Source: Rostratula benghalensis (lineage: Eukaryota; Chordata; Aves; Charadriiformes; Rostratulidae). From it: a stretch of 64,000 bases of DNA. A program made the position numbers and the translations under genes. The notes beneath the pieces were generated by a model. It did no database searches. It was not told the DNA's origin and saw only the letters and a program-made list of their open reading frames with translations. This document shows, piece after piece, positions 12,290-23,667 of this stretch; position 1 is the stretch's first letter, and each line of letters opens with the position of its first letter. The stretch lies in the NCBI GenBank assembly GCA_013399305.1, contig VXAI01000162.1:500113-564112 (forward strand). Direction: 5' to 3'.

Positions 12290-14402
12290 TACACATATTT
12301 AAAAAGTAAACAAGTTATTCATGTCATATGATCCTTCTAACAAGTCAGAAAAAGATCCTCAGAAAGTAAAGAGATTAATTTTTATTTTCTGTTTTGATTT
12401 AATAGTTCATGGTTATTATAATCTGAAAAGGTAATAAAAATAGAAGGCTACCTGACACATAGTACTGATAAAGTGCTGTGTCACTGCCAGCTCTTTAGAG
12501 ACTTAAGGGCATAAGAAGGTTCAAATTTCTGATTTGATAGCAGCTAATATCTACCAATTAACACATCCCAGTCTATCATATCCCAAGTTTTGGTTCATCC
12601 AATTTTAGAAATAACGATCTGCCATGACATTTAATTTTGGGTTATCCAGAAGAAGGAACTGATCCAACCTCAGAGGATGCAGGGAGGTCTATCAGCTGAT
12701 TAACATCTGACTCTAGTCATTATCAGATCAATAAAGTCAGAAAGTGAGGGGTTTGGTCCCTTTCTCCAAAGTTTGACCATTGCACTCCTCCTTGCTTAAA
12801 TATAATCATATCTTGTTCTGAGGCTAGTGAGATATCTGTTGTCATACTTCAGTTCAGCAATTTAAAGTTCTTAAGTATATTTTAAAGTACTTGAAATACT
12901 AATTACATCAATGCTTTCAAGAATTTCTATCTTGTTCTAAATGCAGAGAAAACTGTCTGAACTTGTATCTTCCTAAATCTGTGGGTTTGAACCTATATCT
13001 CAGTATTAAGTTTAACTGGAAGAAACCTAAAATATTCCTATAAAATATAGAGTTCACAGGGTCCTAGTACTCTGTGAACAATGGTAATTTAAATTCTTGC
13101 CAGTGACTGGTATTAAGGTTAACCACCTCCTCAGGAATTGCATTAAGCCCAAGGTTGATAGATATAGCCAAAACCAATTTGAGTAAAGTAATTTAACAGG
13201 CAGCAGATGATATGCACAGATGGGATTTCCCAATTGTATCACTTTGGGGATAGAGCTACTGTTATTAAAAAAATAAGTCATGCCACTTCGTAGATGCTTT
13301 CCATAGGAACCCCCCGAAAGAACACTGCAACTGACAAGATTCTTGTTTCAATACATTTAATCAATGCTTTTTGACCTGGAGCAGGGAGAAAGGTAGAGAA
13401 CCTTTCCAAACAAACCAGCATTTAATCCAACCTATTTTATACCTTTCCTTTTGGATGTCCAAACAACAGAAAAGCAGACAAAGCATATTGATTTAGTTGC
13501 CGCCCTTGATTATTTTTTTCAATCAACTTGTTCACCCTTGCCTCACACGCTAATGAGCAACTGTTCCACTTGAACTCCTAGCAAATCATCTGTAAGTAAA
13601 ACTAATATCTAAAATTACATAGTTTAGAAGTAACAATAGAAAAATTAGGCTTAAAATGCAAACCCATATTTTGTACTATGGGTGTAAGTGCACATAGAGA
13701 TAAGTATACAATTCTCATTGACTTTATGTGTTCTTGTTATGTAAGCGTGTGAATGTAAGCGGAATTTGTACCATAAAAACAAAAATATAAAGGGCATAAA
13801 TATTTATGGTCCTTATTTAAATAAGCACATCTGCTTATACAAGGTAGCAACAGAAGATCAGGGTCCCAATGTACTTAGCATTCAATAAATACAGAAGAAA
13901 GCACATAGCATATCCCCATTCCCCAGAAGTAAGGATAAGAGACCTCTTCATAACTTCCCAAGTTTGAGTATTTACAGTTTTGTCAGCATAAGTGTTTGGT
14001 TGTTTGCTTATCTTCTTTTAAATCACACATAGAAGACAAGGATATTGAATGTAACATTACAATATATCCTAAGAGAAAGATGCACACACAATCCTCCTTG
14101 CCTGGCTAGCTGAAACTTACACATTCCCAAAAGCTTATCTAGGGCTTGCTTACACTGTATGTTCCAGAGAACAGAGTAGGAACCCACTCCAAGTCATAGT
14201 TGACCAATATTTGGTCAGCAACACACTCCAGTTTACAATGATAATACTGAAATAATCTACCAAACTTACCACTAAAACTAACTTACCACTACTGTCAGCC
14301 ATCTATGTGCAGAAGTAGGTTAATCATAACTTCTTGAGCAACTGCTGTTTTGTTAGTATTTCAGATAAGGTTACATTACTCTACCCAGCAACCTTAAAAC
14401 TC

Positions 14403-14446
14403 TTGTATTTTCCCTCTCTCTGAGTTGTATTTTCCTTCTCTCTGAA
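14403..14446. repeat. 22-bp tandem duplication
   Basis: Two adjacent copies of ttgtattttccctctctctg plus two bases, the second with one C-to-T change. The unit is pyrimidine-rich. Confidence 0.85.
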
Positions 14447-15081
14447 GCAGACTCTAGTATTGAGACTGTTTTACATTGTAAGTTATCCAATCACTCTATA
14501 ACAATCCTAAAAAACTTTCCTATATCACCCTATGAACTGTAGAGTTTGCTTTTCCACACATTTTCCTACTCTGTACAACAGGACAAGTCTCTGAATTTTT
14601 CAGCGACACAATATGTTGAGCCTGATTTGCAACTGTATTTCCCAGTTTTATGAGAAATGTGGCTTCACTAAAATCAATGAGATACAATTGCAACTCAGAA
14701 TTGTTCTTTGCTGGCACAGTGCTATTTGCAACAGGGAGGCATAGGCAGTAAATTACTTTTTTAGAGCCACACTCATCTATGAGGAGAAACAATATGGGTA
14801 TAGAGCCAGCCCCTCCAGCCTATGTAGTTGTGAACTTGAACTGAAAATGGTGTGTGTTGTGTATTACATGCCTGATTGTAAACTGTACCTGCTCAGGAAA
14901 CAATGAAATTCTGTTTAGTGCAATGCCGTGACAATGTCAGGCCATGGGGAAAAAAAGTAGGTTAGACCCAACCCAGCTAAATTCACCTACATGTTCTAGT
15001 CACTGTCCTAACAGTAACAGGTAACTCTCTAGAACTCAAGTTAAATCTCTCCCATCCTGATTCTCTTGCATGGAGGCAGAG

Positions 15082-15084
<3 letters not shown>

Positions 15085-15112
<28 letters not shown>
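15085..15112. repeat. Poly(T) run, 28 bases
   Basis: The longest uninterrupted T run in the window. No adjacent retroposed element is recognised. Confidence 0.9.
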
Positions 15113-15116
<4 letters not shown>

Positions 15117-16365
15117 CCATAATACACAGATTACCATTCAGTTTCATGACTAAAACAGAAATCTATCAAGTTAAATGTTGGTGTGTCGAAGGTATAATGG
15201 GAAGGTAATGTATATAAACACTTCATTTTGTCACATTGAACTTCATTATGTTTCAGACATAAAGTGGAGGGGAAATAGAAAAAGAGGTTAAAAAAAAAAA
15301 AGTATGAAAGTGATAATTAAACACAGCAGAAGGACAATGAATTAGCAAATGCTCTCACTGTACTGTCTTCATAACAAGAAGAGAAGTCATGTTCATTTGA
15401 GTGAGGGGTTCATTTTCCAGACCAAATGATGTTAGGGATATTCAGTAACCTTTTTGCGCAGTGGTGTTGAAATTGGCGCTAGCAATAGACAGTACTGCAC
15501 TGTGCCATTGCAGCTGGGTATGAACCTGAGTGCTAGCTTTTTAAAAACCTAACAAAGCTTCTTTTGGACTCTTTACATTTCAATTTAACTGAAGTACTGA
15601 CACATTCCAGTTTATCTGCTACCCTTTCTGCCAATGCAGGAGCTTTAACAATAACGGATATACGATTTTCTCTGGTAGTCACTTGGAAAACATTAACATT
15701 TTCCCTAATTTTTGTCTTTAATAACTACTGTATCAACCAAATACATTACAATCAAGGACTGCTTTAAAAACAAACAAATAAATAAAACCCCCAGCACAAT
15801 GTCATTCTGTGTGTACTAAACAAACAAAAAAAACCCATTGATGCTAGAAAATATTCCTTCTTCCTTAGCTATATCAGAAAGAATTTAATACACACAAATG
15901 AAAAAATTTCCCTTTATCTTTTTCACAAGGTAGTCATAAAAAAGAATAACAAGACCTTTTTTTAAATAAGCTGTGAAAAATATACACATTAAGGACAAGA
16001 TTGCAACACCCTTGCTCACTCTGAATAGTAATGTTCATTATAACTGGTTCCACTGTAGTCAAGGGGATTGCCTACCAAAAAAAAGGAGGTTTTTATCTGA
16101 GGAAGAACAATCTAGATCTAGGAAAGTGATAAGATTATGTGAATTAAAATAAGTACACAGATAAATGCCACAGTGACATTTACTATTTTCTACAAATTGA
16201 ATCATAAAAAGCTCTTTCTACAGGAAACAAAACCAATATAGGAAACAAAAACAATATAGCAAAAAACCCAGTTATTTAGATAAAAACATATATGCCATAT
16301 ACTTATTAAGGACAACACAAATTTTATATTTTATTTTGTTCCATCACAAAAAAGCACCAAATATT

Positions 16366-16379
16366 GGGGGGGGGGGGGG
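16366..16379. repeat. Poly(G) run, 14 bases
   Basis: A second 14-base G run, about 4.1 kb from the first. The immediate flanks are unrelated, so this is not a duplicated segment. Confidence 0.9.
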
Positions 16380-17956
16380 AGACAGGAACACAACAGACAG
16401 ACCCAAAACACAGACACTTGCTCTTAATCTTTTAGTAACAGCAGCCTCCACATGACATCTCTTACAAGCAACCTGTCTTTGTTTTTAAAATGATGATGTC
16501 TCAGGCATTGCTCAAACATGACTCCCTCTTGGACTACTCTGTGTCTGGGGCATTCCTGTCAGTAAGATGCAATAACCAGAAAGATGATGCTGAGTACTGC
16601 CCACTCATTCCTTGAACGGTGGGGAGCTGTAATTCCTGACTGCAGGTGTAAATCCACAGTACCCTGACTTTACTACCTGGCTGGCATTAACTGGAGGTTG
16701 TTTAACTGTATCCAGTCCAGTATGCATAGATGCTTCTTCCTCTCTCTGAAGGGAGCCAATTCTAGAAAGATATAAGAATTTTTTTTTTCATTATAATCAT
16801 TTTCCCCTTAAAAACGACCTAAACTTCTCTAACACTTGCTGACTTTTTAGCACTTTCCTGTAACACCCTGGAGTTTTCATGATTCAATTTGAGAAGCGCA
16901 GCCATTTCCTATCTGTGATACAGACAGAAAAAGAAGAACGAGCCTAATAAATTCCAGCTGCTCACACAACTGCATTGTCTTTGTGTCAGGGTATTTTGCA
17001 CCTTTTGTTCATAGCAATCTTGTAACATTGACATTTTCATAGAGTTCCCTCTGATTCCTGAATAACAGACTGAGAAGCCCTCCCATTGCAGCAAGACCAA
17101 ATGATATGCTTATCAAAGCCCAAACAACTATTGATGGAGACAAATTATTTGTTAGAAAGTGATCTCCTGTTATTAGTTGATCTCAGTTCCCATAGCTCTG
17201 TTCTCAGCCACACTTATCAGTCATTCAGATGGTTCTTACAGACCTGTGGGCATAGGCTCAGGATCCAATCAGTTCTTAAAAAGTCGTGCTATATACTCAG
17301 ATCAGTAGTGTTTATTGTCCTTTCCAATACTTGTGCAGGCTACACCTGGACTTAAATGTTCCCGTTATGTCTCTTTAATAGGTCAATCGCAATCCTTCAA
17401 AAAGACATGAACTTCTCCAGCTGTAAAGAGGATGTTGTTTCAAAGTCCAAGTTTCTTTGATCCCTTCAGTACCTCACACAGAGGAGTTGACAAGTTTCTT
17501 TGCTCAAACGCATGGATTGAGAGTAGTGTGGCATACAAGGTGTTCTTACTGACTGTCTACTGGAAACTCAGTGGAAAGAAAAGCAGCATATCAGTCCTAC
17601 AACTTTATTCCCTTTTCAAGAGAAGGGGCCAACTCAACCCTTCAAATCCTGCTGAGCCTTCTTAAGCATCAAAAAACCCCTAAGCCGTAGTAATTTCTAG
17701 ATGGCTACTTGTCAGATCATCTACCAAACAGCAATTTTGTTAGCACAATACTGTTTTCAGTAAGTTTTGATTTCTCTGACCAACATTCCTGCAGCAAGTA
17801 AGATGAAGCAGGAAAAATTTCAATTCTGAAGTTATAAAACAGAAATGGACTTTTTTTTGTACCTGAGTAAATATCTCATTCAGCAGTTTCTTCCCTTCTT
17901 GCTCAGAGCATTGTAATTAAAGTCCCAACAAAGCTAACCTTATATCAGGTCTTTAT

Positions 17957-17988
<32 letters not shown>

Positions 17989-18008
17989 TGTATATATATT
18001 ATATATCA
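17957..18008. repeat. (AC)n-(AT)n compound microsatellite
   Basis: About 11.5 AC units (17957-17979) pass directly into alternating AT runs, then 'tatatatattatatatc'. The alternating purine-pyrimidine order can adopt Z-DNA in the AC part and cruciforms in the AT part. Confidence 0.92.
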
Positions 18009-18453
18009 TTATTTTTGTAATCATTAAACTATAGGTTTTTTCCAGTCACATCATGAGTTACCCCTCTCATTATTTCTGTATTTAAAGATCCATGCTGAAA
18101 TGTATGTTTTCCCCTGACCACACACTTCCAATTTAGAATATTGTTATAAAAATCCATCATTCTATTAACAGTTCTCAAGCTAGAAGTAATAATATTTTTT
18201 TCAATACAAAAAGCTTCCTGAAATAGTCACAAGAGTGCTAGCAACAGTCTTTTCAAATCCAAAACTGTTACCTCAACCTTATAAAGGCATTTTCTCCCAC
18301 CCTCTTATTCAGCATGGACAAATGTACACAGTCCATTGATGCAACAAGTTTTACAAACTTCTTCATATCTAATGTGATTTGAGAGTCTTCTTTCGCTGCC
18401 CAACCTCCTTCTTTATTTTTATTATTATCTTTTAATGAAAAAGACCTTCTAAA

Positions 18454-18501
18454 AGATTGTTCCTTTTTCCTGAAGCAGATTGTTCCTTTTTCCTGAAGCA
18501 G
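18454..18501. repeat. 23-bp exact tandem duplication
   Basis: Two identical adjacent copies (18454-18476 and 18477-18499) of a unit beginning agattgttcctttttcc. Exact identity suggests a recent event. Confidence 0.92.
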
Positions 18502-18655
18502 TTTACATTTTGAGGATTAACTCCAGGTTAGAAAACCGTCTATCACTATACAATACTGTGAACAACAGTATAATATTACACTGGGCCACTATTTGCATTC
18601 CTTTTCAAAAACTAAAAGTACTATGATCTGACAGGTTGGAACAAATGTGGGTGTT

Positions 18656-18727
18656 GGATTGTGGTTGGGTTTTTTGTTGTTGTTGTTTGGGTTTTTGTTT
18701 GTTTGTTGGTTGGTTGGTTGGTTTTTT
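18656..18727 (+). repeat. G/T-rich low-complexity tract
   Basis: The plus strand is almost purely G and T, with TTG, TTTG and TTGG units in series. Similar tracts recur at 21089-21184, 33437-33479, 36343-36405, 42516-42543 and 59805-59952. Confidence 0.85.
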
Positions 18728-18985
18728 CTAATAACTACAGTTTAAAAGCAGTCAGTGGAACAGAGTTTAACTTGTTCCCTTGTTCCCCATTTTTGACCCA
18801 TTAGGGCTTTGTCAACTTAGACTCTCAGAGATTCCTGACTTTAAACTTTAAACCAGAATTTCATCATCCCATATATGGAACATATAATAGTCTCTGCTTT
18901 CCTGGACTCATTAAAGAAAGGTAAGGAAGTATGTACTTCACCTTTTCAGCAAAAAGATGGCTTATTAAGCAGTTAAGTTTAGGAG

Positions 18986-19556
18986 AGAAGAGGAAAGAGA
19001 AAGGAAGGAAGGAAGGAAGGAAGGAAGGAAGGANNNNNNNNNNNNNNNNNNNNNNNNNNNNNNNNNNNNNNNNNNNNNNNNNNNNNNNNNNNNNNNNNNN
19101 NNNNNNNNNNNNNNNNNNNNNNNNNNNNNNNNNNNNNNNNNNNNNNNNNNNNNNNNNNNNNNNNNNNNNNNNNNNNNNNNNNNNNNNNNNNNNNNNNNNN
19201 NNNNNNNNNNNNNNNNNNNNNNNNNNNNNNNNNNNNNNNNNNNNNNNNNNNNNNNNNNNNNNNNNNNNNNNNNNNNNNNNNNNNNNNNNNNNNNNNNNNN
19301 NNNNNNNNNNNNNNNNNNNNNNNNNNNNNNNNNNNNNNNNNNNNNNNNNNNNNNNNNNNNNNNNNNNNNNNNNNNNNNNNNNNNNNNNNNNNNNNNNNNN
19401 NNNNNNNNNNNNNNNNNNNNNNNNNNNNNNNNNNNNNNNNNNNNNNNNNNNNNGGAAAGGAAAGGAAAGGAAAGGAAAGGAAAGGAAAGGAAAGGAAAGG
19501 AAAGGAAAGGAAAGGAAAGGAAAGGAAAGGAAAGGAAAGGAAAGGAAAAAGGGGAA
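18986..19556. repeat. Compound polypurine array (GGAA)n / gap / (GGAAA)n
   Basis: Left of the gap the sequence is an irregular purine lead-in followed by GGAA tetranucleotides up to 19033. Right of it, from 19454, is about 96 bases of near-perfect GGAAA pentanucleotides ending in an A/G-rich mix. The middle is 420 N. The repeat unit changes somewhere inside the gap. The whole array is one-strand purine. The long open frames on both strands here are only translations of this repeat and the N run. Confidence 0.95.
19034..19453. other. Assembly gap, 420 N
   Basis: A run of 420 N, bounded by GGAA repeats on the left and GGAAA repeats on the right. The size is not a round placeholder, so it is probably an estimate. 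The true content is unknown but is likely more of the same purine repeat. Confidence 0.99.
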
Positions 19557-19574
19557 AGAAACATAAGACAGAAA

Positions 19575-19638
19575 AGAATCACAGAATCATAATATTGTTA
19601 CAGTTAGAAAGGACGTCTAAGATCACTGAGTCCAACCA
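19575..19638 (-). mobile_element. CR1 LINE 3' tail, very short
   Basis: The plus strand reads 'gaatcacagaatcat', a short diverged block, 'ttagaaaggacgtctaagat' and 'cactgagtccaacc'. This is the reverse complement of a CR1 3' end. Only about 64 bases remain. The octamer tail faces the GGAAA array 25 bases to its left, so on the minus strand the array lies just downstream of the CR1 3' end. Confidence 0.85.
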
Positions 19639-22600
19639 CACACACAAAAAAGTGCTCTTTCCACTTATTACCAATTGAATGGTTTCTTTCATAGCTATTA
19701 TTGAGTGTCTTATTAGCAAAGTAAGATTTAAAACCTTCAGGTTTTGCTCTTGTCCAATATTTTTTAAGCTTTCTAAGATGTCATTACATATTCCTATCAT
19801 TATCATTCAACTATAAGAACTTAAATAATCAAATAATGACAGAAGGAAATTTCTTGGCTAACCTCTGCTCCTCCAGTTTTTGCTGCAGTAAGATTTTTTA
19901 AAAAATAATATTGTTAAGGTCTGGCTGACTCTAAATTTTTAACAGCCCTTTTTGTGGATATATTTTCATCACCTACCAGCTCTCAACTATTATGTTTCCA
20001 TTATTGCAACACTCCTTTATTCCACAAATTGAATTTAACATGATTTGTCTACTCACTCAAAAAGCCAAAATCACTTTCCGTCACAGGGCTGTTCTTCTAA
20101 CGTTTGTAGCTTGGCAAATTTCACAACGCAGAATGACCTAATCTTATTTTCAATCAATTTCAAGTGCAATTCCGCTTTTACCTAGCTACGTAAAATTGAT
20201 TCACTACAAATTGAACCTGCTCCAGCAAGGTCTCAGTTTACAAAAAAAAAAAAAAGGATAACAGTTTCAAAAAACCAAATCCTACACAAATTCTTTAGGT
20301 GGTCCAAATGTAAAATCAACTAGCTCTTTTTCCATGAAGATCTATGACTGTCTGATTTTTCAACTCTATCAGTCTTTCTTGAAGCTCATCTTTTTACCTA
20401 TTCTTTGGAGAGAATCTTTTCTAAATGGCAGTTAGGTTGCTGGACAGCTATTCTATCTGCCTGTTTTACTCCATAAATATTTCAGTTGTGTTTCTCTGGC
20501 CAACTAGAGAAAATGCTTACAGTGGGCCAGAATTTTCAAGATATTTTTTTCTTAAAGAAAATATGTCTTCAATATAATTGGAACACCAAATCAACAAGAT
20601 ACTTCATGAAAATACAGAAGTCATCCCACAGGACAAATGAGAAAAATTGTAGAAAAGAGTTTTGCCTACAACATCTTTCATCCCGTGATCTCAACCTAGC
20701 TATTTATGGTGGGGTTTGTCGGTTGCAAAAAGAAAAATGCTTCATCTGAGGTCTTCATTCCTAGGAAAAGCCTCTTGAACACTGCCTTGAGCTTGGTAAC
20801 TCATCTGTTACCTCCTTAGGGACCACCCTGTGTGTGTTCTTTCATTCTTCTGTTCCATAATACTGCACATTAAAAGCTTCATACCCAAGCCTACCCCACT
20901 GTGTTGAGTGGCTCTTTGGGATGGTACACTTGCCTTGAACATTTCTGCTTCAACCTGGACAAGGCAAAAAGGCAAACTGAACTTTTTGGCCACCCAGGCC
21001 AAAGAGATTTCTTTTACAAAACACGAAACACATTTCCAGTAAAAAAATTAAACAGGCACTATTCATTGTACTATTCCGTTTTACTGCCTTTTTTTTTTTT
21101 TTTTGGGTGTATGGTTTTGGGTTTGTGTTTTGTTGGGGTTTTGATTTTTTGGGTTTGTTGTTTGGTTTTTGGATTTTGGTTTTAATTATGAGGGTGGTGG
21201 GGACTGTCCCTTTAATTCCACTTGGTCTCCATTTGGATAATTTTTTAACTTCTTTTGCCCAGTTCAGGTTCCCCCCAGCATTTTCCCTGCATCACTTAAC
21301 CATTTTGGTTCAGCAGAATGTGTTTCCAGGTCTAGGTTTTTTAAAAGGAGAACAATCAATTACACTTTTGTTATCCTTTCTGTGAGATGAATAAGTAGGA
21401 AAAAAGAAATCACAAAACATCAACTATTTCTATTCATAAAAGAAACCAGTGGCAGAACCAGTTACTTCTTTGGTGTAATCTTATTTTTTTCTTATAAAGG
21501 TTGCACAAAGTCTTCCTCCCTAGAGTTAGAAAGTTGGAACTATTAGCATTCAACATAAGCACTCTCCCTCTTTAGCTTTTCTTCAAGGGCAGATATATTA
21601 TCAGAGGTTTTATGTCATGCTTTGTTATTTCCTTCATTTATGCTCTTCGGGATTTTCTCTCTCTAAGGGTGCAGTTTAATTGCTGCTACAGTAGGTGGCT
21701 GTGGACACTCAGCTCTTCTCCTTGGCTTCTGCCTGCACACTCAACTGTGCAGCTCCTGGCCCTCTTTTGCCATGTCTCTGTCTCTTCCCAGAAGTGCCCG
21801 CTTGGCTGATTTCAGCCTCTAAAGGAGCTGAAAGCTACTCTCTTCTCTATCATTTAATTATTTGTTAATTTATCAAACTGTCTGTTCACCACATCTGCTA
21901 AGTGCTAGTGCAGATGCAGGTGAAGGCCACAGGGATGGGGTAGGAGGAGCAGAACCATCCCACTTTGGTGGCAAATGGATATTATGTTATCCGTTTTGCT
22001 GAATTGTATCTGTACATGTGCAACGTTTTACTAGAACAATATTCAGAATCTCTGCACCTACTTTATTTACATTTCTGTGAGATAGCTTCACATTTGTGTC
22101 CATGCTGACATGCAGGCATGTTTAAGCTGTGTACTCCTTCTGTTTTATTATGGGGAGATAACTTATGATGGAACTTAAAATGCATTTAAAATTAAAACTC
22201 TTTTCAATAACGGGCAAAGGCTTCACTCACACACTTCATTCAGTGTACATTAACCTATTCAAGATTTGCTATGCTCCGATTGATGAGGCCAATGCTAGGC
22301 ATATGTTAAAAATCTTTGTTGGTAACAACCCACCAGAACCACCACCAACAAAGGCATTAAAAAACCTAAAATTGTACCCCAAAAAAAAGCATGGAAATAA
22401 ATATACAATGCCAAAAGATGGGTAACAGTGAGGACACAAAGTGCTGTTTGGTGGCAGTATGAAGGATGATTTGCAGAATTCTTTACTTGGCCACAATATG
22501 ACATATAGTGCCTCTCCCATTTGCTTCCACAGGGAATATTTTATCTCTGTCCATGTTTTATAACCTACTCTGGTTTTGGATGTAGTCCCTTGTCTTTTAT

Positions 22601-23601
22601 TCATTTTTTGGACCATATTACTCCCTCCTTCTTGTTGTTGTTTCTTTGAATGCTATTGTTTTTCTTCTGCTGCCAGCTCTAGCTCTTGCTTGATCCTAAA
22701 ATTTCACTGTTTGCTTCTTTCTATTTAGCAATAAAATAGAGCATTTAGCTAATGTGTCTGTGCCAGACGTAGGTGGAGGAAGCTAGCTGCAGGCTGCTTT
22801 TTTGTTCCCTGAACTCCTGACAAACCGAAGGCTCATCTGTGTGCTTTTGAGCTGTGTGGTGTTATGCCATTATGTATAAAACAATATACAAATAGAATTT
22901 TGGCACAGAATTTCACCCATTGCTTATAGTGTGTCTGGTTCTTTTAGTGTCTTTTAATGATTTACCTTGTCATGAACAGGACATCACTGTAAAAATGAAG
23001 TAGATCTCAATAATTAAAAAGCCAACATTTGTCTTGGGGTTTTGCTGGTGCTGTTGCTGTCTTACATTCTGTATTTTGTTTTTCTAATGTTTTGCCTCTT
23101 AAAAGCAGGTAGAACAGCTGGAGTTGTTGTTAGCACTGCTTTCTTCATCTGTGATAGGTGATATTTTTCGTCATATATATTAAGCAACTGAAGCGCTGTG
23201 TTAGGAACGCAGTCAAACACAGAATAAATCCAAGTTCCCAGTACACAAAGTAGAGAGAAAAAGGCAGAATTAGAGGATGATTTGACCCATTCACTGTCAC
23301 TTTTTTTCCTGAGAGATATTTACTTCCCTTGACTAGATATTCAGGGAAATTTGAACAATTGCACTCTCAATTAGGTACTTATTTTAAAATTAGTTATTTT
23401 AAAAAACACAGACTGTGTTTAAGCACTGTTAGAGCCAAAATGCATCTTTTCCTATTTCTTTGCCAATCAAAGTAAAACTCTTGTTTTACAATTACATGTT
23501 CAAATATTTTCCAATAGTGATCTGTTCTGTAAAAAAAGTAACTTCTCTACTGTCTCCTAAAATAAAAATCCATTCTCAACATAGGGAAGATGTTTCCTTC
23601 A
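19639..23601. other. Non-coding stretch, no gene seen
   Basis: No exon is recognised. The stretch includes a 13-base A run near 20241, a T run passing into a G/T-rich tract at 21089-21184, and otherwise ordinary unique sequence. The frames at 22165-22425 (plus) and 22269-22616 (minus) overlap on opposite strands and carry no known motif. Confidence 0.55.
21089..21184 (+). repeat. Poly(T) plus G/T-rich tract
   Basis: A 16-base T run followed by about 80 bases of nearly pure G and T with several GGG or GGGG runs. The G runs are widely spaced, so any quadruplex would have long loops. Confidence 0.85.
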
Positions 23602-23602
23602 T

Positions 23603-23667
23603 TATGGTTGGACTCAATGGTCTCAGAGGTCCTTTCCAACCATGAAGAATCTGTGATTCTGTGATAA
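23603..23667 (+). mobile_element. CR1 LINE 3' tail, short fragment
   Basis: The sequence 'atggttggactcaatggtct', then 'cagaggtcctttccaacc', then 'ctgtgattctgtgat' is a clean CR1 3' end. Only about 65 bases are recognisable, so the insertion was severely 5'-truncated or its upstream part has decayed. Confidence 0.92.

Larger units (their letters stand above)
11606..18985. other. Non-coding stretch with G runs and small duplications
   Basis: No exon is recognised. The stretch holds two 14-base G runs, a 28-base T run, an AC/TA microsatellite, small tandem duplications at 14403-14446, 16222-16260 and 18454-18501, and a G/T-rich tract at 18656-18727. A minus-strand frame at 14520-14792 (90 codons) has no recognisable motif. 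Confidence 0.55.

Noticed and set aside
18931..19582. Long open frames on both strands over the GGAA/GGAAA array
   Set aside because: They exist only because the 420 N and the purine repeat contain no stop codons. The products are KGKER or SFPF repeats.
22165..22616. Opposite-strand frames of 86 and 115 codons
   Set aside because: They overlap each other on opposite strands and neither has a recognisable domain.
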